64,000 bases of DNA from JANSWP01 sp041941305 (GTDB lineage: Bacteria; Bacteroidota; Bacteroidia; Chitinophagales; Saprospiraceae), in assembly GCA_041941305.1 (NCBI GenBank), contig JBGTQJ010000009.1:124001-188000 (forward strand), in the 5' to 3' direction. The notes beneath the pieces were generated by a model, which saw only the letters and a program-made list of their open reading frames with translations, was not told where the DNA came from and did not search any database. The position numbers and the translations under genes are program-made. Of the stretch, positions 39,101 through 47,219 are shown in pieces (within the stretch, counting starts at the first letter, position 1; every line of letters begins with the position of its first letter).

Positions 39101-40161
39101 GTTACAATCGACGTGGTGTAGTTGTCCCGGACAATAAGGCAATCAACTTATATGACCTGATTTGGGTTCCAATTGATACCTTTTTGAAGGGGATCGAAAA
39201 AATTTATTTCACTCCTTCCGGATTGTTAAATCGAATCAATTTAGAGGCTATCGCCATAAATGAGGAAGAAGTGCTCTCGGATAGGTTTATTTTTCATGCT
39301 CTTAGCAGCACTAAGCAATTGGTTTTTAAAAAAGATGATTTAAGGATAAAAAATGAACATGCAGTAATTTATGGTGGTATTCAATACGAAATGGATAGTA
39401 CGGCTATTATCAAGTCAGTACAAAATCAGGAGAATGAAATGATGGAAGAAAGTCCAGTGCTAAAGTTTTCCCAGGCTGGAAGAGGAGGTACAGTGACTTC
39501 ATGGAAATTCTTAAAACATACTGAAACAGAATCAACCTTATTGAATTCCATTTTCCAGGATGCTCAATTAAAAGTGGAATTGAAACAAGGTTATAATGCC
39601 AACGAAGAATCCTTTAAGCAAATTGGAAGGGCACAAATATCTCCTCGTATTTTACATATTGCAACTCATGGGTATTTTTTTCCTGATCCAAAAGAAGAAG
39701 AAGATCCAAACTTGAAAGGAAAATTACCTTTTATGGTTGCTGAACATCCTTTAATCCGATCAGGGTTAATCTTGGCTGGTGCAAACCAGGTATGGTTGGG
39801 TGGGCATTCACTTAAAGGGTATGATGATGGGATATTGACGGCTTACGAGATTGCTCAATTAGACCTTAGTAATACTGAGCTTGTAGTTTTATCAGCTTGT
39901 GAAACAGGTTTAGGTGATATTGAAGACTATGAAGGGGTTTATGGATTGCAACGGGCTTTTAAAATTGCAGGTGCCCATTCAATAATAATGAGCCTTTGGC
40001 AAATTCCGGATCGTCAGACCAAAATCCTAATGGAATCATTTTACAGGAATTGGCTAGAAGCAAAAATGCCAATTCGACAATCCTTTTCTGAAGCTCAAAG
40101 AGCTATGAGAATCAATGGATTTGACCCTTATTATTGGGCTGGTTTTGTACTGGTAGAATAA
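36127..40161 (+). CDS. Exported TPR-CHAT domain protein (caspase-like peptidase domain)
   Basis: 1344 aa. A signal peptide (ending ILSQ) precedes about 15 TPRs of the kinesin-light-chain type (42-residue units with A-L-x-x-A-L and Y-x-x-L-x-x-L). The C-terminal CHAT domain has the catalytic histidine in HIATHGYF (about residue 1180) and cysteine in LVVLSACETGLGD (about 1257), both intact. CHAT peptidases cleave partner proteins; the export signal makes a cytoplasmic immune role less likely here. The next gene encodes an unrecognised repeat protein that could be a partner, but nothing proves this. Confidence 0.9.
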   Translation: MKLLPFFIALSLLLPRFILSQENSNISIKDLESLPFELLIKNAEILHEKGLYKEAILYADRAVKLLDKNENIEYQDQARAYFVQANIFSDLAKYQLADSLYRKAIGKFVSRNDTLNFLYGQCLVEQANLFVIKHQNNKAFSVLEKGLSIIKRSIRESDFKYGVGLGRLGGYYNSLGNYGKADSLFRRSLAIIEKSKGQNNAAYLYNLRDIGFIQYMADEYDKAIKTFIQALEISKNTYKKSHPINAGILYYLAWTYEIKQEKEKAENCYEQSLEIAKRTLGSDHPFYSSYLYGFSDFYVNIREFDKALPLALEGLELSENAIEMDSAVYGLNLGNVAKLYSNMGDHEKALPYALKQIEINKKIFGRDHKEYVYGLTKTVFIYSKLGEKQKADSLMNEAEEIVERALKGDSLLLLNLYLNMAGAFSWIPEYDKFLEYRLKIRDLVKKIYGVDHLNYSHALSNISWAYFYLGRYKDALPVAIQSVEIAKKTVGDKHQHYGIKLSWAGFIHQLNNQYRKAIELSIRASKILENTLGENHIDYLMCLSKLSRMYSDLGQYEKALSTRLTVIERLENGPGKNSPEYAGELINLGAVYMSLGQHDKAFDLILRGTEMTKIRYGPYNNVYGTALHGLAQIYLDKKDYANALKNQLISLEVMDQALGQEHIAYGRHLTQLSEIYIGMGDFESALLNALKSLDIAKNSVGKISGSYSWALFKLGKIYALKSEYHQALHFLKEAAQIRLKVFGQESDAYQSTIFELARLHEKMGNASSAADYFREWNQSVFSFYNRVYDQFSEAEQSTWNKKASWNIYSFHSFIIRNPEYESLIGLAYENQLFLKGLLWGNRKRLLQTVRNTENQGIKIEYEEWERINQLISRQYSMSIEDRMDEFDSLENRANYLESELARKSLPFKETRTLVSLEDVKSALNIGEAAIEFAHFRYYDKHRWTDSTFYCAYLVRPEYEHPKMIYLFEEKEVEAVLSDRADRRQAYVDQLYGYNRRGVVVPDNKAINLYDLIWVPIDTFLKGIEKIYFTPSGLLNRINLEAIAINEEEVLSDRFIFHALSSTKQLVFKKDDLRIKNEHAVIYGGIQYEMDSTAIIKSVQNQENEMMEESPVLKFSQAGRGGTVTSWKFLKHTETESTLLNSIFQDAQLKVELKQGYNANEESFKQIGRAQISPRILHIATHGYFFPDPKEEEDPNLKGKLPFMVAEHPLIRSGLILAGANQVWLGGHSLKGYDDGILTAYEIAQLDLSNTELVVLSACETGLGDIEDYEGVYGLQRAFKIAGAHSIIMSLWQIPDRQTKILMESFYRNWLEAKMPIRQSFSEAQRAMRINGFDPYYWAGFVLVE

Positions 40162-40243
40162 AGCTGAAAGATTGTTATATCAAAATTTTATAATATATTT
40201 ACATTAGACTTTATTCGGTAAACGGTAAACGGCTTGCCCCTTT

Positions 40244-40425
40244 GGGCAGGGGTGATTGGTTCTAAAAATATGCTCTGTGATTTTTTTTAAGTTCAAGTTC
40301 AGGACCAAGATCAAGCCCAAGAATTGAACTTGAACTTGGTCTTGAACTTTCAGGAATTTAGAAGAATAAAACCTGCATAATCCTTCAGCACATTATGAAA
40401 ATAATAGAACCAATCACCCATGCCC
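40244..40425. repeat. 182-bp inverted-repeat element (MITE-like)
   Basis: GGGCAGGGGTGATTGGTTCTA (40244-40264) is inverted with a few mismatches at 40405-40425. Inside, shuffled copies of TTCAAG and GACCAAG form a second imperfect inverted repeat (about 40290-40350). It fills most of the gap between the TPR-CHAT and repeat-protein genes. A related half-site occurs at 15452-15467. Confidence 0.6.
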
Positions 40426-40525
40426 TTTGGGGTTGACAGCTTCCCTTACAAAATCTTTTCGAATAAAGTCTATTGTTGAATGTTTAATTGTTGTTGTTTT
40501 ATGCTTTTCTCAAAAAACTTATTCA

Positions 40526-41635
40526 ATGGCCACATCCAGAAGAAAATATAATAGGAGTTTTCAAAAATACCAGGATCGACAAAGTCAAAACCAACGTCAA
40601 GAGGCTGCTGCCCGAAAGGCCAGAGTCAGGCAAAGGTTAAGGCAAAAACTGAATAACCATGCACCTCCGGCAGTGGTACCTGCTCCAGCGGCTGCAGTGC
40701 CGCCACCTGTAGTGGCACCTCCCGCACTGCCCCCGGCATTAGCACAAGGAATTTTACAAGGTGCACAGGCTTTTCAACAAAGGCAAGCAGCTGCGGTTCC
40801 ACCTGCGGCACAACATGCCCAGCACAATCTATTACAACAAGGAATCTTACAAGGTGCACAGGCTTTTCAACAAAGGCAAGCAGCTGCGGTTCCACCTGTG
40901 GCACAACATGCCCAGCACAATCTGTTACAACAAGGAATTTTACAAGGTGCACAGGCCTTTCAACAAAGGCAAGCAGCTGCGGTTCCACCTGTGGCACAAC
41001 ATGCCCAGCACAATCTATTACAGGCTGGAATTCAACAAGCTGGACTCGATTTGAGACAAAGGCAGCAGGATCGCCAGGATCCTAATCGACCTTACTTGCC
41101 ATTTGATGCGAATATGTGGCGACGAGACGGCGGAGCTACGCACACTACTGATGGAGGAGTCATGGTAAGGAATCGACGAGCCCAAGCTCATGGAAAATTT
41201 CATGAATCACCAACGGTTCCTGGCGTATTTGGGGAATTTCACATAGCAGATGAGACAAGGAGAGGAGGAGGGAGAAATGCTTATTACAATAACGAAGGAG
41301 GAAGCGGACATAGAGGAAGTAGAGATTTAGGAGGAGACAGGAGACCTAGTCGTTCACAATTTCACAATAATCAGGCAACCAGATTTGACAGGCATTTAAG
41401 GGATACAATCCATGACCACGCCCAGGAACAATTAGCAGAAAATGCAAGACTTGGGCGCTCAAGAGTTCCAGCTATCACACCGGAAATGGAACGTGGAATG
41501 AATGAACAAGAAGCCAGGGATTATATGAGAAGACGAAGACAAGATGAGCGCGCAAATAGAGACCCGAATAAACTACGACTTTCTAAACAAGCGTATGAAC
41601 AACGCAAGAGAAATCAAGATGGAGAAAATGGGTAG
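40526..41635 (+). CDS. Unrecognised glutamine/alanine/arginine-rich repeat protein
   Basis: 369 aa from the ATG at 40526 (MATSRRKYNR); a TTG start 33 codons earlier would add a hydrophobic stretch resembling a signal peptide but begins at the edge of an inverted-repeat element. The N-terminus is basic; a proline/alanine hinge follows, then three 31-residue repeats (QGILQGAQAFQQRQAAAVPP plus an AQHAQHN part), and a charged C-terminal half rich in R, G and H (HTTDGGVMVRNRRAQAHGKF). No known domain seen. Composition is low-complexity and partly disordered. It follows the TPR-CHAT gene. Confidence 0.6.
   Translation: MATSRRKYNRSFQKYQDRQSQNQRQEAAARKARVRQRLRQKLNNHAPPAVVPAPAAAVPPPVVAPPALPPALAQGILQGAQAFQQRQAAAVPPAAQHAQHNLLQQGILQGAQAFQQRQAAAVPPVAQHAQHNLLQQGILQGAQAFQQRQAAAVPPVAQHAQHNLLQAGIQQAGLDLRQRQQDRQDPNRPYLPFDANMWRRDGGATHTTDGGVMVRNRRAQAHGKFHESPTVPGVFGEFHIADETRRGGGRNAYYNNEGGSGHRGSRDLGGDRRPSRSQFHNNQATRFDRHLRDTIHDHAQEQLAENARLGRSRVPAITPEMERGMNEQEARDYMRRRRQDERANRDPNKLRLSKQAYEQRKRNQDGENG
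40739..41017 (+). repeat. Three near-perfect 93-bp tandem repeats inside a CDS
   Basis: Units start at 40739, 40832 and 40925, with a fourth degenerate unit from 41018. They differ at a few bases and encode 31 residues each. The near identity suggests recent expansion or ongoing slippage. Confidence 0.85.
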
Positions 41636-41832
41636 CGCCCAATAAACTTATTTTCAAGTGGATAACGCAGATGAAAGGTTTGACAAATCAAACATCTCTT
41701 TTGGATTTGTAGCTAAATATCAATTTGATTCCAGTTTAAAACCTAATAGTGACTTTGCATCCGGAATTTGGAAACGGACATTTTTTCTCTCCAAAGTAGT
41801 TTTGTAATTTACCTCCAAACTCCCATTTGATA

Positions 41833-43836
41833 ATGCTAAAAGACCTCACATTCCTTATTAAGGCTGCAAAAGACTTGGGCTTTCCTGATTGGCTCGCGAA
41901 TGAATTGGTTTTTATGCTTGCCTTAATGAGTGTCTTAATTACTGTTCTGAATTACCTCCTTAAGTTTGGCAAATGGGTGATTTTACAGAGAAAGCGAAGA
42001 TTATTGAATCGGGACTTGCATCCTTATTTCACACCATTGGAAATTGATAATGCTACACGGTTTTATATTCCAACCAAATATCAGGATACTGCCCCTTCTA
42101 TAGGATACGAACTTGAAGGATTTTCAAGTAATCTTTCAACTGCCAAATTGATTCCAATGCTCATAAATAAAGGGTTCAAGGCAGAAACCAATCAATATTA
42201 TTTGATTTTGGCAGACGCTGGTATGGGGAAGACAACATTTATGATAAACCTTTATTTAGCCTATAAAAAACAACAATCGTGGGGAGGCATTAAATATAAT
42301 ATTGAATTATTCCCATTGGGGTATCCAAACATATTTGCAAAAATTGAAAAAGTCACAGACCCAAAAAACACTATTTTATTACTTGATGCCTTTGATGAGG
42401 ACCCTCTGGCTATTGCAAACTATAAAGCAAGGTTAATTGAGATGCTTCAAAAAACACGCGAATTCCGAAAAATAATAATTACATGTCGAACCCAATTTTT
42501 CCCAACTGAGGAGGAAGAACCATATGAGACTGGAATATTCAGATATGGAGGAGACCCTGGAGAATTTTACTTTGATAAACTATACATTTCTGTTTTTTCC
42601 GATAAGGATGTTAAGACCTATCTTCAGAATAAATTTAATCCAATAAATCCATTTAATTGGAGAAAATTAAAGGCAGCAAGAGAGATAGTCAGAAAAAGTC
42701 CCAATCTGGTTATTCGCCCGATGCTCTTATCCGAAATTCAGGATTTGATAAAGGCAAAAAAGGAATTCCACTATTCCTATGAAATTTATGAAGAATTAAT
42801 TGCACAATGGATAAAGCGGGAATCTAACAAACAAGGGATAAAAGAGAAATATCGAAGCAAAGAAATGTTTATGGATTTGCTTCATGAATTTTCTCAAAAC
42901 CTGGCAATTGACCTTTATAAAAATAGAAAAAAAAGAGCAGGTCTATTTCTCCCTCAAGACACCAACATTCAGGATTCAAAGGTTTTTGGTTCTGAATTAA
43001 TGCCAAATATTCCAGTCAATTTTCCCAGAATTGATTGGAAGACAAGATCATTATTAAGCAGAAATGCCCATGGGCATATCAAGTTTTCCCATAAATCTTT
43101 ATTAGAGTATTTCCTGGCTAGGAAAGCCATTGAAGATGAGTCTTTTTTAAATGATTTTGATTTTGAAGGAATGGATATGACCATGTTTTTTTTTAAAGAA
43201 ATGATTGTTGGACATATTTTAAGAAATTCAGTTGGTACTTTTACGATTATTAAAACTTCTAAAAAGTTTCCACTCTATCAAATACCTGATTTCCCGCTCT
43301 CAAAGATTTCAGGTATTGAAATTGACTGTGCAAAGGATTTGAATTTTAGTTGTCTTTCATATTTGAAAAATCATTCTAATAATTCTATCAATTATTTCAC
43401 AATTTCAGACTTTGCCGAATTTCCCTTTATTTATGATTTTTATCAAATATGGATATGGTTAGAAAATTTAAGTGAGATAGATCACTCCAACGAATTGAGT
43501 CCACCAGACATGCCTTGGATCTTGCCTCCAAATATAATACCTGAAGAACTACGCCATAACAGAATTATTAGAATTCAATGGGAAGACCAGTTAAACAAGT
43601 TAGGTTGGCTAAACCCAAAAAATAGATTTTCTAAAGCACCCTCTTTTATAAATTCTCTTTCAGTTATATTCTCCAATTACAGTGAATTCCCAAATTACTT
43701 TCGAATGAAAACTTATTTGGAAAAAATGCAATCCAATGATTCTGAATTTTCGATGAAACTAAAAAAGGCAAAAGATTTTATTTTTAGATGCAAATGGTTA
43801 CAGGAGTTGCTTCCAAATGTTAATATTAATTACTGA
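41833..43836 (+). CDS. Membrane-anchored NACHT-type STAND NTPase
   Basis: 667 aa. One N-terminal membrane helix (residues about 26-44) is followed by a basic stretch and a NACHT ATPase domain: Walker A ADAGMGKTTF (about 127-136), Walker B LLLDAFDED (about 180-188), sensor region IIITCRTQFFP and the C-terminal NACHT motif FSHKSLLEYFLARKA. The end is helical without clear repeats. NACHT proteins include bacterial NLR-like antiphage proteins; the position beside a CRISPR array supports but does not prove defence. The ATG at 41833 was preferred over a TTG two codons earlier. It runs towards the trailer end of the array, 44 bp away. Confidence 0.85.
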   Translation: MLKDLTFLIKAAKDLGFPDWLANELVFMLALMSVLITVLNYLLKFGKWVILQRKRRLLNRDLHPYFTPLEIDNATRFYIPTKYQDTAPSIGYELEGFSSNLSTAKLIPMLINKGFKAETNQYYLILADAGMGKTTFMINLYLAYKKQQSWGGIKYNIELFPLGYPNIFAKIEKVTDPKNTILLLDAFDEDPLAIANYKARLIEMLQKTREFRKIIITCRTQFFPTEEEEPYETGIFRYGGDPGEFYFDKLYISVFSDKDVKTYLQNKFNPINPFNWRKLKAAREIVRKSPNLVIRPMLLSEIQDLIKAKKEFHYSYEIYEELIAQWIKRESNKQGIKEKYRSKEMFMDLLHEFSQNLAIDLYKNRKKRAGLFLPQDTNIQDSKVFGSELMPNIPVNFPRIDWKTRSLLSRNAHGHIKFSHKSLLEYFLARKAIEDESFLNDFDFEGMDMTMFFFKEMIVGHILRNSVGTFTIIKTSKKFPLYQIPDFPLSKISGIEIDCAKDLNFSCLSYLKNHSNNSINYFTISDFAEFPFIYDFYQIWIWLENLSEIDHSNELSPPDMPWILPPNIIPEELRHNRIIRIQWEDQLNKLGWLNPKNRFSKAPSFINSLSVIFSNYSEFPNYFRMKTYLEKMQSNDSEFSMKLKKAKDFIFRCKWLQELLPNVNINY

Positions 43837-43880
43837 AATTATACAAAAATTACCAATTGTAGGTGTCTTTCATAATATTG

Positions 43881-44430
43881 GTTTCAATTCCAGCAGGTAC
43901 AATTCAAAGGAAATCTCCAGAGTTGGCATTGTTCCAATCAAATTTGTTTCAATTCCAGCAGGTACAATTCAAAGTCAGGGTGAAAATAATCACCAAAGAA
44001 ACCTTATTCGCGTTTCAATTCCAGCAGGTACAATTCAAAGTTTTAAAGTACCCCAAAGCGCGAAATATTTATCAGGTTTCAATTCCAGCAGGTACAATTC
44101 AAAGTGATTTCAATGTACCCTATTCATCCCTCAATGAAGTGTTTCAATTCCAGCAGGTACAATTCAAAGACTTCGTGCTTGACATTTTCAACTGTCTTCA
44201 ATTCAGTTTCAATTCCAGCAGGTACAATTCAAAGGGTTCCGTTGCGGTTGTAACTGGAGATTCATAACGCGTTTCAATTCCAGCAGGTACAATTCAAAGT
44301 TCTTGTAAGGTAAAGGCGTATGGTCGCTTTTGTTTTGTTTCAATTCCAGCAGGTACAATTCAAAGCTATCTGGAAAAGTTCATATTCTACTCTCTAAACA
44401 TGTTTCAATTCCAGCAGGTACAATTCAAAG
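43881..44430 (-). CRISPR. CRISPR array, leader-distal part (9 repeats, 8 complete spacers)
   Basis: Nine identical 29-bp repeats start at 43881, 43946, 44012, 44076, 44141, 44206, 44271, 44337 and 44402, with spacers of 35-37 bp. On the minus strand each repeat ends in GGAATTGAAAC, giving the typical type I 5' handle ATTGAAAC, so the array is transcribed leftward, in line with the cas operon. The last repeat is followed by a 33-bp partial spacer and then an IS66 element. The trailer end repeat is not degenerate. Confidence 0.97.
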
Positions 44431-44527
44431 ACCTACTATTCAGGCTCGAAATACTGTTTTGTGGTAAGCGTCCAAGCAACCCCATATACCCTCTGAACGC
44501 AAATGAGGCTACCTTTGGCACAAAAAA

Positions 44528-44848
44528 ATGAAAAAGCCAAGACGCACATTTGAACAGATGTATCCCCTTTATCTTCGTTATCAATCCAGTGGACAGACCA
44601 TTGAGTCTTTTTGCCAAAGTGAAGGCATCAACAAACACACCTTCAATTATTGGCGCTTGAAAATTATCAAATCAGAATCGGAAGCTGTAAGGGGAAGGAA
44701 AAGCAATGGTTTTCAACAAATTCTACCGCAAGCAAGTTCAGGTACCAAGGAAATACAGCTTCGCTTACCCCAAGGCATCCAAATCAGTCTGCCAATAGAC
44801 TATCCAGCCCAATCCATTGGCGCCATTATCAACTCCTTGTCATGCTGA
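44528..44848 (+). CDS. tnpA: IS66 accessory protein TnpA
   Basis: 106 aa. The opening RTFEQMYPLYLRYQSSGQTI followed by ESFCQSEGINKHTFNYWR is the helix-turn-helix of IS66 OrfA/TnpA. The C-terminal half (IQLRLPQGIQISLP) fits the family's short beta segment. It overlaps tnpB by 7 bp, indicating coupled translation. Required for IS66 transposition in studied elements. Confidence 0.92.
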   Translation: MKKPRRTFEQMYPLYLRYQSSGQTIESFCQSEGINKHTFNYWRLKIIKSESEAVRGRKSNGFQQILPQASSGTKEIQLRLPQGIQISLPIDYPAQSIGAIINSLSC

Positions 44849-45189
44849 GCTTTTCCTCCCGCTGCCGGTATTTCTTGTATCGCCCTGCCACAGATATGCG
44901 CAAGAGTTTTGACGGACTTGGAGGCTTGGTCAATCGTGAGATGCCCTGCGAACTACTCAGCGGCGATGTGTTCATCTTCATCAATCGTCGTCGTGACCGG
45001 ATTAAGTTATTGATGTGGGATGTGACGGGTTTTGCGCTGTATTACAAGAGACTGGAACGAGGGACATTTGGACTGCCTGCTTCGGAGGATTCGACCCTTG
45101 AACTGGACTGGTCAGCCCTGGTGATGCTCTTGGAAGGCATTGAAATAAAACAGGTAAAAAGGCGCAAAAGATACCGCCGAAAAGACTGA
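44842..45189 (+). CDS. tnpB: IS66 accessory protein TnpB (Orf2)
   Basis: 115 aa from the ATG at 44842, which overlaps the tnpA stop. The sequence YRPATDMRKSFDGLGGLV, then GDVFIFINRRRDRIKLLMWD and GFALYYKRLERGTF, is the classic IS66 Orf2 pattern. Its exact biochemical role in transposition is not established. Confidence 0.95.
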   Translation: MLSFSSRCRYFLYRPATDMRKSFDGLGGLVNREMPCELLSGDVFIFINRRRDRIKLLMWDVTGFALYYKRLERGTFGLPASEDSTLELDWSALVMLLEGIEIKQVKRRKRYRRKD

Positions 45190-45192
45190 TTT

Positions 45193-46827
45193 TTGGTCAT
45201 TTTTTCGTATTTTGTGGAGGTGAATACGAAAGAAATGCAAGCTGAAAATCAACGACTTAGAGAAGAAAATCTTCTTTTAAAAAAGCAACATTCGAACGAA
45301 GAGACGAATGCAAATTTACGGCTTGAAAATCAACAACTGAAGACGGAATTAAAAGCGGTCAATGCACGATTGGCAGCAATAGAATATCGTCTTTTGGAGT
45401 TGCAGCGCCTTATTTTTTCTTCCAAAAGCGAACGCCATATTTCCACCACTCAAGCCCCTGAACAACTCGCTTTTGACTTCGGCGAACTGGCACCGGTGGA
45501 CATGGAAGCGGAGGCGGATTTGAAAGAAGAAAAGGTAAAAATCACTTATGAACGGCGGCGGCAAAAACACCCCGGTCGGCATCCACTGCCCGATCATTTG
45601 CCTGTCGAAGAAATCCGTATTGAACCGGCGGAAATTCCTGAAAACGCCGAGTACATTGCCGACACAATTGTTGAAACCTTGGAGTACATTCCGGGCAGTC
45701 TTTTCAAAAAAAGATACATTTTTCCTCGATATGTCATCGTCGAAGATGTTCAAAATGAGCCATCGGAAGAAGAAAAAACAGTCATTATACAAGGCACCAT
45801 GCCGCCGCGTCCGCTTCCCAAAAGCATTGCCGAATCGGGACTTTTGACGCACTTGATTGTTTCCAAATTTGTGTATCACTTGCCGTTTTATCGCCAGATT
45901 GAGCAATTTAAGCAACTCTACGATACGACCCTTCGCAAAAGCACCGTCAATCACTGGTTCGTTTCGGTTTGTGATTTACTCAAACCGCTTTACAAAGCCC
46001 TGCGACAAAAAGTCATAGAAGCCGATTATTTGCAAGCCGATGAAAGCCCCATTCAAGTTCAGGACAGTGACAAAAAAGGGAAAACACATCGCGGTTACCA
46101 ATGGGTCTATCATGCACCCCTGTTGGGCTTAACTCTGTTTGAATATCAGAGAGGTAGGGGAAAAAATGGTCCAAAGAAAATTCTGGATGCTTTCTCAGGC
46201 ACCCTTCAAACCGATGGTTATGAAGTGTATGATAAATTGATCCGACATCGGGATGACATCATTCAGGCTGGCTGCATGGCACACGCCCGACGCTATTTTT
46301 TCAAAGCCAAAGACACCGAACCTTTGGCAGAAACAGCTCTAGATTTCTTTGGACAACTCTATTTAATCGAAAAACAAATTCGAGAGGAAAATCTAAATGC
46401 TGACCAAGCCTTAGCTCTTCGAAAGCAACATGCCTTGCCAGTTCTGGAACAATTATTCCAATGGGCAGAAGCACAAGCTACAAAAGCCCTTCCCAAATCT
46501 CCATTTGGGAAGGCACTGTATTATCTAATGCAGCGAAAGAAGAAACTCAGTCAATATTGCACAGACGGACGCATTGAAATTGACAACAACCTGGTGGAAA
46601 ATTCCATCCGCCCACTAGCTCTGGGACGGAAGAACTATCTCTTTGCCGGCTCCCATGACGCTGCACAGCGCATCGCCATGATGTACAGCTTTTTTGCTTC
46701 TTGTAAAAAACAGAATCTCAATCCCGTCACATGGCTCAAAGCAGTTTTGGATAGAATTGCTGAACAGCCCATTAATCAAATTGAGGAACTGCTGCCAGGG
46801 AACTGGGTCGAGGACTTGGAGGATTAG
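45193..46827 (+). CDS. tnpC: IS66 transposase TnpC
   Basis: Up to 544 aa; starts at TTG 45193, GTG 45220 or ATG 45235 are all possible. An N-terminal leucine-zipper-like coiled coil (residues about 15-75) leads to the zinc-binding and DDE IS66 domains: LQADESPIQVQD (first Asp), GTLQTDGYEVYD (second Asp) and RIEIDNNLVENSIRPLALGR (catalytic Glu). The tail NPVTWLKAVLDRI matches the IS66 C-terminal domain. No frameshift is seen, so the element may still be active. Confidence 0.95.
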   Translation: MVIFSYFVEVNTKEMQAENQRLREENLLLKKQHSNEETNANLRLENQQLKTELKAVNARLAAIEYRLLELQRLIFSSKSERHISTTQAPEQLAFDFGELAPVDMEAEADLKEEKVKITYERRRQKHPGRHPLPDHLPVEEIRIEPAEIPENAEYIADTIVETLEYIPGSLFKKRYIFPRYVIVEDVQNEPSEEEKTVIIQGTMPPRPLPKSIAESGLLTHLIVSKFVYHLPFYRQIEQFKQLYDTTLRKSTVNHWFVSVCDLLKPLYKALRQKVIEADYLQADESPIQVQDSDKKGKTHRGYQWVYHAPLLGLTLFEYQRGRGKNGPKKILDAFSGTLQTDGYEVYDKLIRHRDDIIQAGCMAHARRYFFKAKDTEPLAETALDFFGQLYLIEKQIREENLNADQALALRKQHALPVLEQLFQWAEAQATKALPKSPFGKALYYLMQRKKKLSQYCTDGRIEIDNNLVENSIRPLALGRKNYLFAGSHDAAQRIAMMYSFFASCKKQNLNPVTWLKAVLDRIAEQPINQIEELLPGNWVEDLED

Positions 46828-46867
46828 GGGACGGGGTTGCTGGGACGCTTACATTTATTGGTTGTTT

Positions 46868-47219
46868 GTTTCAATTCCAGCAGGTACAATTCAAAGTAAT
46901 TCTGGAGTTCCTATAGATATATCTTCTGATTTGTTTCAATTCCAGCAGGTACAATTCAAAGATACTTCTACTACGACTATTGAAGTAGGTTGTACAGTTT
47001 CAATTCCAGCAGGTACAATTCAAAGGGTTTTTAATGTTGTAGACGCTGTTTTACAATCTGAGTTTCAATTCCAGCAGGTACAATTCAAAGTCCAATGTGT
47101 AGAATGTGTGCGGATAATGTAACCTGGTTTCAATTCCAGCAGGTACAATTCAAAGAAGCTGAAAAAGAATTGCTTGATTCATTTATGAAAGTTTCAATTC
47201 CAGCAGGTACAATTCAAAG
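46868..47219 (-). CRISPR. CRISPR array, leader-proximal part (6 repeats, 5 complete spacers)
   Basis: Six 29-bp repeats identical to those left of the IS66 element start at 46868, 46933, 46997, 47062, 47127 and 47191; spacers are 35-36 bp. A 15-bp partial spacer joins the first of them to the IS66 right end. The repeat at 47191-47219 lies next to the leader and so should border the youngest spacer. RNA processing in type I-B is by the Cas6 encoded in the same locus. Confidence 0.97.

Larger units (their letters stand above)
44464..46852 (+). mobile_element. IS66-family insertion sequence inside the CRISPR array
   Basis: A 2.4-kb element with inverted ends beginning GTAAGCGTCC (44464) and ending GGGACGCTTAC (46852). 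It carries the full IS66 set tnpA, tnpB and tnpC on the plus strand. The 8-bp flanks GTTTTGTG and ATTTATTG do not match, so the usual IS66 target duplication is missing. The coding sequence looks intact, and it is more GC-rich than its surroundings, consistent with transfer. Confidence 0.93.

Noticed and set aside
40761..41054. Open frames in other phases across the 93-bp repeats (for example a plus-strand histidine/phenylalanine-rich frame)
   Set aside because: Any frame stays open across a repeat lacking stops; only the main frame extends into a non-repetitive C-terminal half.
36127..43836. TPR-CHAT, repeat protein and NACHT gene as one multi-gene defence operon
   Set aside because: The TPR-CHAT protein has a signal peptide, the gaps are large and contain an inverted-repeat element, so a single functional operon is not supported.
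43837..43880. A degenerate tenth repeat at the trailer end of the CRISPR array
   Set aside because: The 44 bp before 43881 show no partial match to the 29-bp repeat.
45349..45954. Long minus-strand open frame within the IS66 tnpC gene
   Set aside because: A shadow of the tnpC coding frame with no recognisable protein features.
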